A stretch of 64,000 nt of DNA, from contig NZ_JNZO01000011.1 of assembly GCF_000717595.1 (NCBI RefSeq), forward strand, positions 186,001 through 250,000. The letters are read 5' to 3'. Below are positions 1-8,442 of the stretch, piece by piece. Source of the stretch: Streptomyces flavochromogenes (lineage in GTDB: Bacteria; Actinomycetota; Actinomycetes; Streptomycetales; Streptomycetaceae). The position numbers and the translations under genes are program-made. Below the pieces are notes generated by a model. The model was not told the DNA's origin. It did not search any database and worked only from the letters and a program-made list of their open reading frames with translations. How positions within the stretch are numbered: position 1 is the first letter of the stretch; each line of letters opens with the position of its first letter.

Positions 1-1023
1 GGTGTCGCCGACGCCGTCCGCGCGGCCGGCATCCCCGTCTTCGGCCCGTCGCGAGAAGCGGCGGAGCTGGAGGGCTCCAAGGCGTTCGCCAAGGACGTCA
101 TGGCAGGCGCCGGGGTGCCCACCGCCCGCAGCTACGTCTGCACGACTCCCGAGGAGGTCGACGAGGCGCTCGACGCCTTCGGCGCTCCGTACGTCGTGAA
201 GGACGACGGCCTCGCCGCAGGCAAGGGCGTCGTCGTCACCGACGACCTCGCGCAGGCACGGGCCCACGCGCTCGCGTGCGACCGGGTGGTCATCGAGGAG
301 TTCCTCGACGGCCCCGAGGTCTCCCTCTTCGCCATCACCGACGGCACCACCGTCCTCCCGCTCCAGCCCGCGCAGGACTTCAAGCGCGCGCTCGACGACG
401 ACGAGGGCCCGAACACCGGCGGCATGGGCGCATACTCGCCGCTGCCCTGGGCGGACCCGAAGCTGGTCGAGGAGGTCCTCGCGACCGTCCTTCAGCCGAC
501 GGTCGACGAGCTGCGCCGCCGCGGCACGCCGTTCTCCGGCCTGCTGTACGCGGGTCTGGCGATCACCGGCCGCGGCGTCCGGGTCATCGAGTTCAACGCC
601 CGTTTCGGCGACCCCGAGACCCAGGTCGTCCTGGCCCGGCTCCGCACCCCGCTGGCCGGCGTCCTGCTGAACGCCGCCAACGGCACCCTGGAGGACCAGG
701 CGCCGCTGAGCTGGAGCGACGACGCCGCGGTCACCGTGGTCGTCGCCTCGCACAACTACCCGGAGACCCCGCGTACGGGCGACCCGATCGAGGGCCTCGA
801 CGAGGTCGCCGAGCAGGACGCCCCGCTCGCGTACGTCCTGCACGCCGGGACGAAGCGGGACGGCGACGCGATCGTCAGCGCGGGCGGCCGCGTCCTTTCG
901 GTCACCGCGACCGGAACGGACCTGGCTCAGGCCCGCGAGCGTGCCTACGCGGCGGTCGGCCGCATCCGCCTTGACGGCTCGCAGTACCGCACGGACATCG
1001 CGCGGAAGGCCGCCGAGGCCTGA
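1..1023 (+). CDS. purD: Phosphoribosylamine-glycine ligase (GARS), 5' end cut by window
   Basis: GAR synthetase ligates glycine to phosphoribosylamine with ATP (step 2 of de novo purine synthesis, cytosolic). The frame is open from base 1 and ends at TGA 1021-1023, so about 340 residues are visible; the family is usually about 420 aa, so roughly the first 80 residues lie outside the window. ATP-grasp features are clear: the [13 protein letters not shown] nucleotide-binding stretch, the [10 protein letters not shown] loop, and the metal-binding [12 protein letters not shown] motif. The C-terminal [19 protein letters not shown] segment is typical of PurD. It belongs with purC, purSQL and purFM further along the window but is not contiguous with them. 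Identification is near certain. Confidence 0.97.
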   Translation, partial: GVADAVRAAGIPVFGPSREAAELEGSKAFAKDVMAGAGVPTARSYVCTTPEEVDEALDAFGAPYVVKDDGLAAGKGVVVTDDLAQARAHALACDRVVIEEFLDGPEVSLFAITDGTTVLPLQPAQDFKRALDDDEGPNTGGMGAYSPLPWADPKLVEEVLATVLQPTVDELRRRGTPFSGLLYAGLAITGRGVRVIEFNARFGDPETQVVLARLRTPLAGVLLNAANGTLEDQAPLSWSDDAAVTVVVASHNYPETPRTGDPIEGLDEVAEQDAPLAYVLHAGTKRDGDAIVSAGGRVLSVTATGTDLAQARERAYAAVGRIRLDGSQYRTDIARKAAEA

Positions 1024-1274
1024 CAGGGCCGCCGATTTCTCGCGCGGCCGTGCGGTGGATCGTACGGTCGCGCGAAATCCATCACCTTTGCCCAAAGCCA
1101 TACCTTCGAGTGACGGCTGGGCCATCCGGATGACGTCTGCCGAAGCCCCAACTAGGGTGCGGCGAAGGCGTTCCGGCACTTGGCCCACCGGCATTGCGAT
1201 GTCGGTGGCGGGTGCCACAGTGGGGGAGTGAGCAACACCGCCACAGGCAGTCCCGACGTGGGCAGGAGGGGGTG

Positions 1275-3227
1275 ATGTACGGCGTGTCCGGTACCGGTTC
1301 CGTTGTCGGCGAGGAGTGGGGAGCGCGCGCCGCGCGCTCCCGGGCCCTCGCCGTCCTCCGGGTCCGCGGCAGGGCGCTGGGCCTCGCGGTCCTGCCCGCC
1401 GCCGTGGCCGTCGTCCTCTACGCGGGCGGGGTCACCGGCCACTTCACCGGCTCCGGCTGGGACGCGGCCCGCTGGGCGGTGACCGTCCTGGCGGTCCTCG
1501 TCCTCCTCGCCTCCACCGCCGTCGCCCTCGTCGTCGCCCGGGCACGTCCGGCCGCCACACCGACGGTGGAGCTCGCCGAGACCGCCGCCCCCGACCTCTA
1601 CCGGCTCGTCCGGGACCTGGCCGACCGGCTCGACGTCCCGGCGCCCGCCGCGATAGCCCTGACCCCGGACTGCGACAGCTGGCTGGAGGACCGCACCCAC
1701 CGGGCCCACCGCGCGCTGCGCACCTCGGGCGGCGAGGGGGAGGGCGACGGCGCCCCCGTCCTCGTCATAGGTTCGCCCTTCCTGTGGTGGATGCGCGTCG
1801 GCGAGCTGCGGGCGGTCCTCGCCCCGGTCGTCGCCGGTACGGGCCCCGCCTCACAGCCCGACATAGCCGCGGCCCGCCGCTTCGTCCGGGGCCTGGACGC
1901 CGCCGTGGCCGTGCCCGGGACCCCCGGTCTCGACCCGGTCCGCCGACTCGGCGCGGGCGCCGTCGGGCAGGTTGCCCGCGTCCTCCTCCGCGCCTGCCGC
2001 GGGCACGCCGCGGAGATGGAGCGCGGGGTCGCCGTCGCCGGCTCCGAGCGCGCCCAGGCCGTGGACTACGGCGTACGGATCGTCGCCCAGGAGCAGGTCG
2101 GCCTGGCGTACGCGGGCTGGGACCGGCTCCTGACCCGGGTCGCGCTGCCTGCCTGGCGGATGGGCCGCTGGCCCGCCAAGCTCGACGCCGGCGTGGTCTC
2201 CGCCCTGACCGAGCTCTCCCGCCGCGACCGGCTCGCGGACGGCTTCTCCTCCCGGCTCGGCGAGCGCCCCGCCTGCGACCTCCTGGAGGAGCCGGGCGCG
2301 GTCGACGAGGCCACCTCGCTGCTCGCCGCCCGTCTCTTCCACGGCGGCCCGGCCGAACCCGGGCCGGACTGGTCCCCGGTGGAGTGGAGCCAGTACCCGG
2401 AGGAGGTCGTCGACAGGAAGTGGCGCACCGACGCGGCCCGGCTGCACCGGGTCCTCGACGGCCTCGGCCTGGCGGATTCCGGGGCAGGGGGCGGGGGAAG
2501 CGAGGGCGTCGCCGACGGCCCGACCCTGACCCGGGTGATCGCCCACCTCTCCACGGAGCCGGGGAAGCCCACCGACACGGATGCCGCCGACGCCGCCGCC
2601 GACGGGGCAGCCCTTGAGGCCGCGCCCCAGGAGCACTCGTTCCCGGTGGACGACGCCCACCTCACAGACGCCGCCACCTCCACCGCGACCGACGCCGCCA
2701 CCGACACCGCGACGGCGACGGATGCCAACGCCGACACCGACCTCGACACCGAGGAAGACGAAGAGCCCGTCAACCCCGCCGCCGAGGCGCTCGCCGGCGC
2801 CCTCAGCGCGCTCCTCGCGCGCGAGGAGGCAGCCCGGGAGGCCCGCGTGGCCGCCACCGCTCTGACCGCGGAGGCGGAGGCCCGCAGCGCCGAGAAGGAC
2901 GACCGGCACTCCGGCCCCACACACCCCTTGGTCGTCAGCGGCCCGGACGGCCCGCTGCCGCTGTTCCCGCTCCAGCCGCCCCGCTCCGGGCGCGACCTGC
3001 TCGCCGACCACGTCACAGCGATGGTCTGCTGTGCGGCCGTGGACACCGCCGAGGCCACCCCCGGCCTCGACTGGCTCGACGGTCCCGCGCTCCTCGTCGG
3101 CGGCGAGCGGGCGACGGACCTCGGCCCCCGTGTCCTCGCGCTCGTCGAGGACGGCGACCCGGAGCCGCTGCGGGTCTGGCTGGCTCGTACGGGGGTGCGC
3201 CCCGAGAAGCCCGTACGCCTGGTCTGA
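1275..3227 (+). CDS. Two-TM protein with M48-peptidase-like domain lacking HExxH
   Basis: A 650-aa protein. ATG 1275 is chosen because AGGAGG (1264-1269) sits 5 nt upstream; the upstream in-frame extension has no ribosome site. Two hydrophobic segments lie at about residues 33-54 and 66-90. They are followed by LYRLVRDLADRLDVPAPAAIAL and, after a variable loop, by GSPFLWWMRVGELRAVLAP (about 166-184). This resembles the M48/HtpX layout, where a GELRAVLAHE(x)xH-type motif should follow; here PVVAGTG replaces it, so the zinc site is missing. The C-terminal third (from about residue 400) is low-complexity and rich in Ala, Asp, Glu and Thr. I infer a catalytically dead, membrane-anchored M48 relative; conserved hypothetical is the cautious call. 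It is monocistronic, with the DMFase-like gene 350 bp downstream. Confidence 0.7.
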   Translation: MYGVSGTGSVVGEEWGARAARSRALAVLRVRGRALGLAVLPAAVAVVLYAGGVTGHFTGSGWDAARWAVTVLAVLVLLASTAVALVVARARPAATPTVELAETAAPDLYRLVRDLADRLDVPAPAAIALTPDCDSWLEDRTHRAHRALRTSGGEGEGDGAPVLVIGSPFLWWMRVGELRAVLAPVVAGTGPASQPDIAAARRFVRGLDAAVAVPGTPGLDPVRRLGAGAVGQVARVLLRACRGHAAEMERGVAVAGSERAQAVDYGVRIVAQEQVGLAYAGWDRLLTRVALPAWRMGRWPAKLDAGVVSALTELSRRDRLADGFSSRLGERPACDLLEEPGAVDEATSLLAARLFHGGPAEPGPDWSPVEWSQYPEEVVDRKWRTDAARLHRVLDGLGLADSGAGGGGSEGVADGPTLTRVIAHLSTEPGKPTDTDAADAAADGAALEAAPQEHSFPVDDAHLTDAATSTATDAATDTATATDANADTDLDTEEDEEPVNPAAEALAGALSALLAREEAAREARVAATALTAEAEARSAEKDDRHSGPTHPLVVSGPDGPLPLFPLQPPRSGRDLLADHVTAMVCCAAVDTAEATPGLDWLDGPALLVGGERATDLGPRVLALVEDGDPEPLRVWLARTGVRPEKPVRLV

Positions 3228-3574
3228 GGCCTCCGGGAAAGCCCGGAAGGGGCCGGCCCGCCATGGAGCCGTCCCGCCGGCCGTCCGGGGTCGACCCGCA
3301 AGCCGCCAGGGAGCCGTCCCGCAAGCGTCCCGGGACCCGACTGGCGGGCCGTCCGGAGAGGCCCTGGAGATCACTTCTTTCGGAGCCCCGCCTTCCACTC
3401 TCGTCAATTCACGACGAACGGTGACGGAGTGCGTGCGTTATGTGATGTGCTGGAGACCGCCACTGACAGAGGCACGATCCAGAAGCCCGAACCAGGGGCA
3501 CGGGCCGACACGAGCCGGCAGAAGCAGACAGGCACTGACCAGCCGATCCGGGGGAGTCGAGGGAGGGGCGCAGC
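3228..3574. other. Intergenic gap, 347 bp
   Basis: No credible gene. The first 120 bp hold a GC-rich direct repeat: GGAGCCGTCCCGC occurs at 3265-3277 and 3311-3323, in a stretch that may be decayed sequence. The second half is less GC-rich and probably carries the promoter of the downstream DMFase-like gene, but no convincing -35/-10 pair could be assigned. Confidence 0.5.
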
Positions 3575-5035
3575 ATGGGGGCGGATCAGATCAGACGGTG
3601 GGAGTCGGGTGCGCTCGCGCACGCCGTCACCGATCCCTTCGGCCAGGGCCCCTTGCCCTGGCTGCGCGGCTCCGAGAACTACTTCGACGACACCGGTCAG
3701 ATGGTCCCCTGGTACGCGGACGAGATCCTGGCCCGGGGCGGCAGCGGCGGCCCGCGCACGGCCGACGACGTCCGGCGTCAGATCAAGGGTTTCGCCTCCG
3801 ACGGAGCCGTGGCACCGGGCGAGTCGATCGACTTCCACATCACGGTGGACCCGCCGCAGCAGTTCTCGGTCGACGTCTACCGGATCGGTCACTACGGCGG
3901 CGACGGCGCCGCGAAGATCACCACGAGTCCCCGGCTCTCCGGGATCGTCCAGCCTGCCCCGCTGACCGCCGACCGCACGGTCTCCTGCCACCACTGGTGG
4001 CAGTCCTGGCGGCTGCAGGTCCCCAGCTATTGGTCGATCGGGGCGTACGTCGCGGTCCTCACCACCGTCGACGGCCACCGCTCGCACATTCCCTTCACGG
4101 TCCGCGACAACCACCCGGCCGATCTCCTCCTCGTCCTACCGGACGTGACCTGGCAGGCGTACAACCTCTATCCGGAGGACGGCCGCACCGGCGCCAGCCT
4201 TTACCACGCCTGGGACGAGGAGGGCCGGCTGCTCGGCGAGCAGGACGCGGCCGTCACCGTCTCCTTCGACCGCCCGTACGCGGGTGCGGGGCTGCCGCTC
4301 CACGTCGGGCACGCCTACGACTTCATCCGCTGGGCCGAGCGGTACGGATACGACCTGGCGTACGCCGAGACCCGCGATCTGCACGCGGGCCGGGTCGACC
4401 CGAGCCGCTACCGGGGCCTGGTCTTCCCCGGCCACGACGAGTACTGGTCGGTGCCGATGCGCAAGACCGTCGAGCTCGCCCGCGACCAGGGCACGTCCCT
4501 GGTCTTCCTCTCCGCCAACACCATGTACTGGCAGGTGGAGTTGGGTCCTTCGCCGTCCGGGGTGCCGGACCGGCTCCTCACCTGCCGCAAGCGCCGCGGC
4601 CCCGGCCGGCCCGCGCTCTGGCGCGAGGTCGACCGGCCCGAGCAGCAGCTCCTCGGCATCCAGTACGCGGGCCGGGTGCCCGAACCGCACCCGCTGGTCG
4701 TACGGAACGCCGAGCACTGGCTCTGGGAGGCCACCGGCGCCGGTGACGGCGACGAGCTCCCCGGCCTGGTCGCGGGCGAGGCCGACCGCTACTTCCCGCG
4801 GACGGCGCTCCCCGAGCACCAGGGCCGCATCCTGCTCGCCCACTCGCCCTACCGCGACGGTGAGGGGGCGCTCCGGCACCAGGAGACGAGTCTCTACCGG
4901 GCGCCTTCGGGTGCCTGGGTGTTCGCTTCCGGGACCTTCGCCTGGTCGCCGTCGCTCGACCGGCCGGGCCACGTCGACGCCCGGGTCCAGCGCGCCACCG
5001 CGAACCTCCTCGACCGGATCTGCAAGAGGGACTGA
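3575..5035 (+). CDS. N,N-dimethylformamidase beta-subunit family protein
   Basis: A 486-aa protein resembling the large (beta) subunit of N,N-dimethylformamidase, an iron-dependent amidohydrolase. Visible family features are an N-terminal beta-sandwich-like region (VAPGESIDFHITVDPPQQF, IDFHITVDPP near 85-94), DVTWQAYNLYPEDGRTGASLY (about 190-210), and the strongly conserved FPGHDEYWS motif (284-292) followed by LVFLSANTMYWQ. The glutamate in GHDEYWS matches the type of residue that ligands iron in the characterised enzyme. No small (alpha) subunit gene is adjacent, so DMF itself is an unlikely substrate; the true substrate is unknown. It starts at ATG 3575 after GGGAGGGGC and ends 88 bp before purC, with which it may be co-transcribed. 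Confidence 0.82.
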   Translation: MGADQIRRWESGALAHAVTDPFGQGPLPWLRGSENYFDDTGQMVPWYADEILARGGSGGPRTADDVRRQIKGFASDGAVAPGESIDFHITVDPPQQFSVDVYRIGHYGGDGAAKITTSPRLSGIVQPAPLTADRTVSCHHWWQSWRLQVPSYWSIGAYVAVLTTVDGHRSHIPFTVRDNHPADLLLVLPDVTWQAYNLYPEDGRTGASLYHAWDEEGRLLGEQDAAVTVSFDRPYAGAGLPLHVGHAYDFIRWAERYGYDLAYAETRDLHAGRVDPSRYRGLVFPGHDEYWSVPMRKTVELARDQGTSLVFLSANTMYWQVELGPSPSGVPDRLLTCRKRRGPGRPALWREVDRPEQQLLGIQYAGRVPEPHPLVVRNAEHWLWEATGAGDGDELPGLVAGEADRYFPRTALPEHQGRILLAHSPYRDGEGALRHQETSLYRAPSGAWVFASGTFAWSPSLDRPGHVDARVQRATANLLDRICKRD

Positions 5036-5123
5036 GCGGGGGGTCACAGTGCCTGGCGGCGGGGGCCGCCCGGATGTGCGAGAGAATCGGACACGCTCCT
5101 GGATCAACCTACGCGGAGGAACC

Positions 5124-6032
5124 GTGTCCGGATTCGTAGAAAAGCCCGAGCCCGTTCAGGTCCCGGGCCTCACCCATCTCCACACGGGCAAGGTGCGCGA
5201 CCTGTACCGGAACGAGGACGGGGACCTCGTGATGGTGGCGAGCGACCGCATGTCCGCGTACGACTGGGTGCTGCCCACCGAGATCCCCGACAAGGGCCGG
5301 GTCCTCACCCAGCTCTCCCTGTGGTGGTTCGACCGGCTCTCCGACCTGGTCCCGCACCACGTGATCTCGACCGAGCTGCCGGCCGGCGCCCCCGCCGACT
5401 GGGCGGGCCGCACCACGGTCTGCAAGTCGCTGAACATGGTGCCGGTCGAGTGCGTGGCCCGCGGCTATCTCACCGGCTCCGGCCTCCTCGAGTACGACGA
5501 GTCCCGCACGGTCTGCGGCCTCGCGCTCCCCGAGGGCCTCGGCGACGGCTCCGAGCTGCCCGCCCCGATCTTCACTCCGGCCACCAAGGCCGCGGTCGGC
5601 GACCATGACGAGAACGTGTCGTACGAGGAGGTCGCCCGGCAGGTCGGCGCCGAGACGGCCGCGCTGCTGCGCCGGACGACCCTCGCCGTGTACGGCAGGG
5701 CCCGGGACATCGCCCGTGAGCGCGGGATCATCCTCGCGGACACCAAGTTCGAGTTCGGTTTCGACGGGGAGACGCTCGTCCTCGGCGACGAGGTCCTGAC
5801 CCCGGACTCCTCGCGCTTCTGGCCGGCCGACCAGTGGGAGCCGGGCCGCGCCCAGCCCTCGTACGACAAGCAGTTCGTCCGGAACTGGCTGACCTCCCCG
5901 GCCTCCGGCTGGGACCGCAAGAGCGAGCAGCCCCCGCCGCCGCTCCCGCAGGAGATCGTGGACGCCACGCGCGCCAAGTACCTGGAGGCGTACGAGCTGC
6001 TGACCGGCAAGTCCTGGTCCGACAGCTTCTGA
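5124..6032 (+). CDS. purC: SAICAR synthetase
   Basis: Phosphoribosylaminoimidazole-succinocarboxamide synthase joins CAIR and aspartate with ATP (step 8 of purine synthesis). The protein is 302 aa, the normal size for the actinobacterial and yeast-like form. The GTG start at 5124 is set by GGAGGA (5115-5120). Motifs visible are HTGKVRDLY near residue 22 (ATP loop), SDRMSAYDWVLPTEIPDKG, VVRGYLTGS-like VECVARGYLTGSG, and ILADTKFEFGF with downstream DEVLTPDSSRFW (substrate loop). Two strong hairpins follow the stop codon. Identification is certain. Confidence 0.98.
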   Translation: MSGFVEKPEPVQVPGLTHLHTGKVRDLYRNEDGDLVMVASDRMSAYDWVLPTEIPDKGRVLTQLSLWWFDRLSDLVPHHVISTELPAGAPADWAGRTTVCKSLNMVPVECVARGYLTGSGLLEYDESRTVCGLALPEGLGDGSELPAPIFTPATKAAVGDHDENVSYEEVARQVGAETAALLRRTTLAVYGRARDIARERGIILADTKFEFGFDGETLVLGDEVLTPDSSRFWPADQWEPGRAQPSYDKQFVRNWLTSPASGWDRKSEQPPPPLPQEIVDATRAKYLEAYELLTGKSWSDSF

Positions 6033-6040
6033 GTTCCCCG

Positions 6041-6077
6041 GCCTGTGTCCCCCGGCACTCGTGCCGGGGACACAGGC
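6041..6077 (+). terminator. Hairpin after purC
   Basis: An inverted repeat of 17-18 bp arms (6041-6058 with 6061-6077, one bulged C, 2-nt loop) starting 8 bp after the purC stop. It is GC-rich without a long U-tract, as is usual in Streptomyces. Confidence 0.75.
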
Positions 6078-6096
6078 CGCGAGACACGGGATACGA

Positions 6097-6130
6097 GAAA
6101 GCCCCCGGTCGATTCGACCGGGGGCTTCTT
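6097..6130 (-). terminator. Terminator of tRNA-Gly copy 1 (possibly bidirectional)
   Basis: AGCCCCCGGTCG pairs with CGACCGGGGGCTT around a 3-4 nt loop. It lies 3 bp from the 3' end of the minus-strand tRNA-Gly, and would also stop purC read-through. Confidence 0.8.
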
Positions 6131-6132
6131 CA

Positions 6133-6208
6133 TGGAGCGGACGACGAGATTCGAACTCGCGACCCTCACCTTGGCAAGGTGATGCTCTACCAACTGAGCC
6201 ACGTCCGC
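6133..6208 (-). tRNA. tRNA-Gly (GCC), copy 1
   Basis: Reading the minus strand from 6208 gives a complete cloverleaf: a 7-bp acceptor stem GCGGACG/CGTCCGC, an anticodon loop TTGCCAA with anticodon GCC, a GTTCGAATC T-loop, and an encoded CCA end. The 76-nt gene is identical over its length to the copy at 7385-7460; the collapsed operon described below lies between the two. Confidence 0.97.
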
Positions 6209-6230
6209 ATGCGCCGTAGCGCGAAGCCAA

Positions 6231-6794
6231 CTATACCCATCCTTTCGCCTGTGCGAGACGCACTGCCGCATGCCGGTTCTCGGCACCGAGCCTCGCGGCC
6301 GCCGAGGAGAGGTGGTTGCGGACGGTTCCGGGGGAGAGCGAGGCGCGTCGGGCGATCTCCCCGACGGGTGCCCCGGCGGGGGGAATTCGAGTATCCCGGC
6401 CTCGCGGGCGGTCAGTGGGGAGTCCCTGGCGGCGATGGCGTCGGCCGCCAACTCCACGCCCGCGTAACGGATTTCGGCATCCATGGTGCGGGTGATCTCG
6501 GCGAGTCGCTGGGCACTGACGGTCTTCGGGACGAAGTCGCGGACGCCGTCCGAGAGGGCCCGCCCGAGGCGCCAGGGACGGCCGTGCCCGGTCACGATCA
6601 TGGTGCGGCAGCAGGGCGGTTCGCCGCGCAGGACTGTGGCGACCCTCACACTGTCCGCGCCCGGCATCTGCAGATCGAGCACGGTGACGTCGGGGCGATG
6701 GGCGCGGGCCATGGCGAGCGCCTCGGGCCCGGTCGCGGCCTCGGCGACGGCGAGATCGTCCTCGGGGCCGAGCAGCGGGGCGACCGCCCACGGA
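6231..6794 (-). pseudogene. Remnant of NarL/DesR-type response regulator
   Basis: In one minus frame (about 6790 to 6390) the translation reads like the middle of a receiver domain: GPEALAMARAHRPDVTVLDL (phosphoacceptor Asp context), MIVTGHGR, and FVPKTVSAQRLAEI with the conserved Lys, then DSPLTAREAGIL, the start of a LuxR-type HTH. The rest of the HTH, GEIARRASLSPGTVRNHLSS followed by AAARLGAENRHAAVRLAQAK, is in another frame and ends at the TAG 6231-6233. At least one frameshift therefore splits the HTH. The first part of the receiver domain (the acidic pocket DD) is missing; instead, the frame runs straight back into a piece of an ABC-transporter ATPase. Clearly a decayed regulator. Confidence 0.85.
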
Positions 6795-7153
6795 TCAGAT
6801 GCCCGGGCCTCGACCTGCCCGACGAGGTCCAGGGCGGGGCGGGGGTGGGTGGTGCAGCCTGCCCACATCCCTACGGTTTCGGCCACGGTCGGTTCGGAGG
6901 GTGAAGCCGCCCTCCTGGAGCATCACGCCGATCCGGGGGCGGACGGCGGCCCGGGGGCGGTACGGGTCGTGGCCGAGGACGCGGGCGGTGCCGGCACTCG
7001 GGACGGCGAGGAGTTCGAGGAGTTCGACGGTGGAGGTCTTCCCGGCGCCGTCGGTGCCGAGGAGGGCGGATCTCGCCGCACTGGACGGTGAAAGGAGATG
7101 CCGCGGACGGCCTCGAAGTCGCCGGAGTGGCCGCGGCGGAGGCCTTCCGCCAC
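6795..7153 (-). pseudogene. Remnant of ABC-transporter ATPase N-terminus
   Basis: Three minus-strand frames are needed to read it: LRRGHSGDFEAVRGISF (ending near 7090), then ALLGTDGAGKTSTVELLELL containing an intact-looking Walker A and continuing with TARVLGHDPYRPRAAVRPRI and GVMLQEGGF, then ETVGMWAGCTTHPRPALDLV (about 6880-6810). The sequence then stops being ATPase-like before the signature, Walker B and H-loop, and continues into the response-regulator fragment. The missing middle implies loss of the ATPase C-terminus, and probably of a permease and a sensor kinase that normally sit between such genes. Confidence 0.85.
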
Positions 7154-7263
7154 GATCGCGGGGGTCGCGGGCGTCGCGGAGACCGCAGGGCTCGCGCGGG
7201 TCTTGTGTCCAGGCTCCCGGCGGCGCGGGCCGTCCGGCAGTGCGCGCTGTCACCACCCGCTTC

Positions 7264-7275
7264 TGACACATGTCA
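7264..7275. promoter_or_regulatory. Candidate fossil operator TGACA-CA-TGTCA
   Basis: A 5-bp inverted repeat separated by 2 bp, about 110 bp upstream of the start of the decayed ABC ATPase. DesR/LiaR-type response regulators, the family of the adjacent remnant, bind this kind of TGAC...GTCA dyad. The functional link is inference. Confidence 0.35.
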
Positions 7276-7348
7276 TGGGGGTGGCGGGAGTCGGGAGGAG
7301 GCGGAGCTCCTGGAGCTGTGGGGCTCCTGGAGTTCCTGGGGAAACGCC

Positions 7349-7380
7349 GAAGGCCCCGGTTCCAGAGAACCGGGGCCTTC
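7349..7380 (-). terminator. Terminator of tRNA-Gly pair
   Basis: GAAGGCCCCGGTT and AACCGGGGCCTTC form a perfect 13-bp stem with a 6-nt loop, 4 bp downstream of tRNA-Gly copy 2 on the minus strand. Confidence 0.85.
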
Positions 7381-7384
7381 GATC

Positions 7385-7460
7385 TGGAGCGGACGACGAG
7401 ATTCGAACTCGCGACCCTCACCTTGGCAAGGTGATGCTCTACCAACTGAGCCACGTCCGC
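7385..7460 (-). tRNA. tRNA-Gly (GCC), copy 2
   Basis: The same 76-nt sequence as copy 1, including the encoded CCA. Anticodon GCC lies in loop TTGCCAA. It lies 80 bp downstream of tRNA-Gly (TCC) and shares its terminator, so the two are probably one transcript. Confidence 0.97.
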
Positions 7461-7540
7461 ATTGCTGCCGCTCAGCTCTCACTGGGCGGTGCGAGCACCA
7501 CTCTACCTGATGCACCGGAGTGCTCGGTCTTGCGATGCAG

Positions 7541-7612
7541 AGCGGGTGACAGGAATTGCACACTGCGCCTTCCCCCTGGAAGGGGGATGTTCTGCTACTG
7601 AACTACACCCGC
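7541..7612 (-). tRNA. tRNA-Gly (TCC)
   Basis: Read from 7612 on the minus strand: acceptor GCGGGTG/CACCCGC, anticodon stem CCCCC/GGGGG with loop CTTCCAG, and anticodon TCC. The T-arm loop is GTGCAATTC-like. 72 nt without an encoded CCA, and first gene of the tRNA-Gly pair transcript. Confidence 0.95.
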
Positions 7613-7734
7613 ACGCTGCGTGAGGTGGGGCTTTGCGGCCTCGCCCCTCGGCGTGTTCCAGACTTTAGCGGATCATGGGGGGTGCAATGCAAATCGGCTC
7701 GCCCGCCGCGTCGGCGGCCGGGGGGCCGGCCCGC

Positions 7735-8076
7735 TCAACTCGCGGCGCGGAAGGCCTCGTAGACCCGCTTCGGGATGCGGCCCCGGGCGGGCACCTCCAT
7801 CTTGTTGGACTGCGCCCAGGCGCGGACCGCCGCCGGGTCGGGGGCGAGGGAGGTGTGGGTGTACGACTCCAGGGAGGCGCTCCGGCCGGTCACGGCCTTC
7901 GCCGGCAACTTGCGTCCTGCGGCGAGGTACGGGGCGAGCGCCTTGCGGAGTTTCTTTGCATTGGCAGCATTCAGGTCGATCTCGTACATCTTCCCGTCGA
8001 GGCCGAACGCGACCGTTTCAGCCGCTTCTCCGCCGTCCATGTCGTCGGAGATTGTGACCACCACACGCTGAGCCAC
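7735..8076 (-). CDS. lsrL: Lsr2-family nucleoid protein (Lsr2-like)
   Basis: A 113-aa homologue of Lsr2, the actinobacterial H-NS analogue that oligomerises through its N-terminus and silences AT-rich DNA. The N-terminal VVVTISDDMDGGEAAETVAF dimerisation part, the LRKALAPYLAAGRKL linker, and a C-terminal DNA-binding domain with the AT-hook-like RGR (98-100) followed by IPKRVYEAF are all seen. GTG 8076 is preferred: the upstream in-frame extension is not Lsr2-like and a weak GGAC site precedes the GTG. Position between purC and purS matches the lsrL locus of S. coelicolor (from memory), rather than the main lsr2. The upstream gap is unusually AT-rich (see findings). Confidence 0.93.
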   Translation of the reverse strand: MAQRVVVTISDDMDGGEAAETVAFGLDGKMYEIDLNAANAKKLRKALAPYLAAGRKLPAKAVTGRSASLESYTHTSLAPDPAAVRAWAQSNKMEVPARGRIPKRVYEAFRAAS

Positions 8077-8442
8077 GGATATCGGTCCTTTCCTGCGGCC
8101 GGCGCCGCAGAGGGGGCGCTTGTGACGCCTCTGACGTGCGGCGATGCCGACCGTACGGCTGTGCCGCGACAATGCTGATTTCTTCTCGATTCCTTTGTAC
8201 AGCGATGGGCGTCGCATTGTGAAGCCCTGGCAATTGTTTCAGCGTGTCCCGGTGCAATGAGGTCCGCAATATTTCACTCGAATTTTGCGCGGGTGTGCTC
8301 GGGCGGGGGTGTGGGCTGTGATCCCTGGTGGGGTGGCGCCGTGGCCTGGCTTTTGTAGGATCCTTCAGATCTCTACCCGCGTAGAATTTGGAGACAGGTA
8401 CGCTGAGGGAACCGCCCACGCAACACACCACCGGGAGTGCCA
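8077..8442. promoter_or_regulatory. Divergent lsrL / purSQL control region
   Basis: 366 bp between divergent genes. About 51% A+T over 8171-8290 by hand count, far above the surrounding coding DNA. It contains A/T runs such as CAATTGTTTC and AATATTTCAC. Nearer purS, a short dyad TCTAC-CCGC-GTAGA sits at 8373-8386. It must contain both promoters; individual -10 elements were not assigned. Confidence 0.6.

Noticed and set aside
6133-7460. Integrated element between tRNA-Gly copies
   Set aside because: No integrase, no direct repeat of attachment type beyond the tRNAs themselves; contents are remnants of resident genes.
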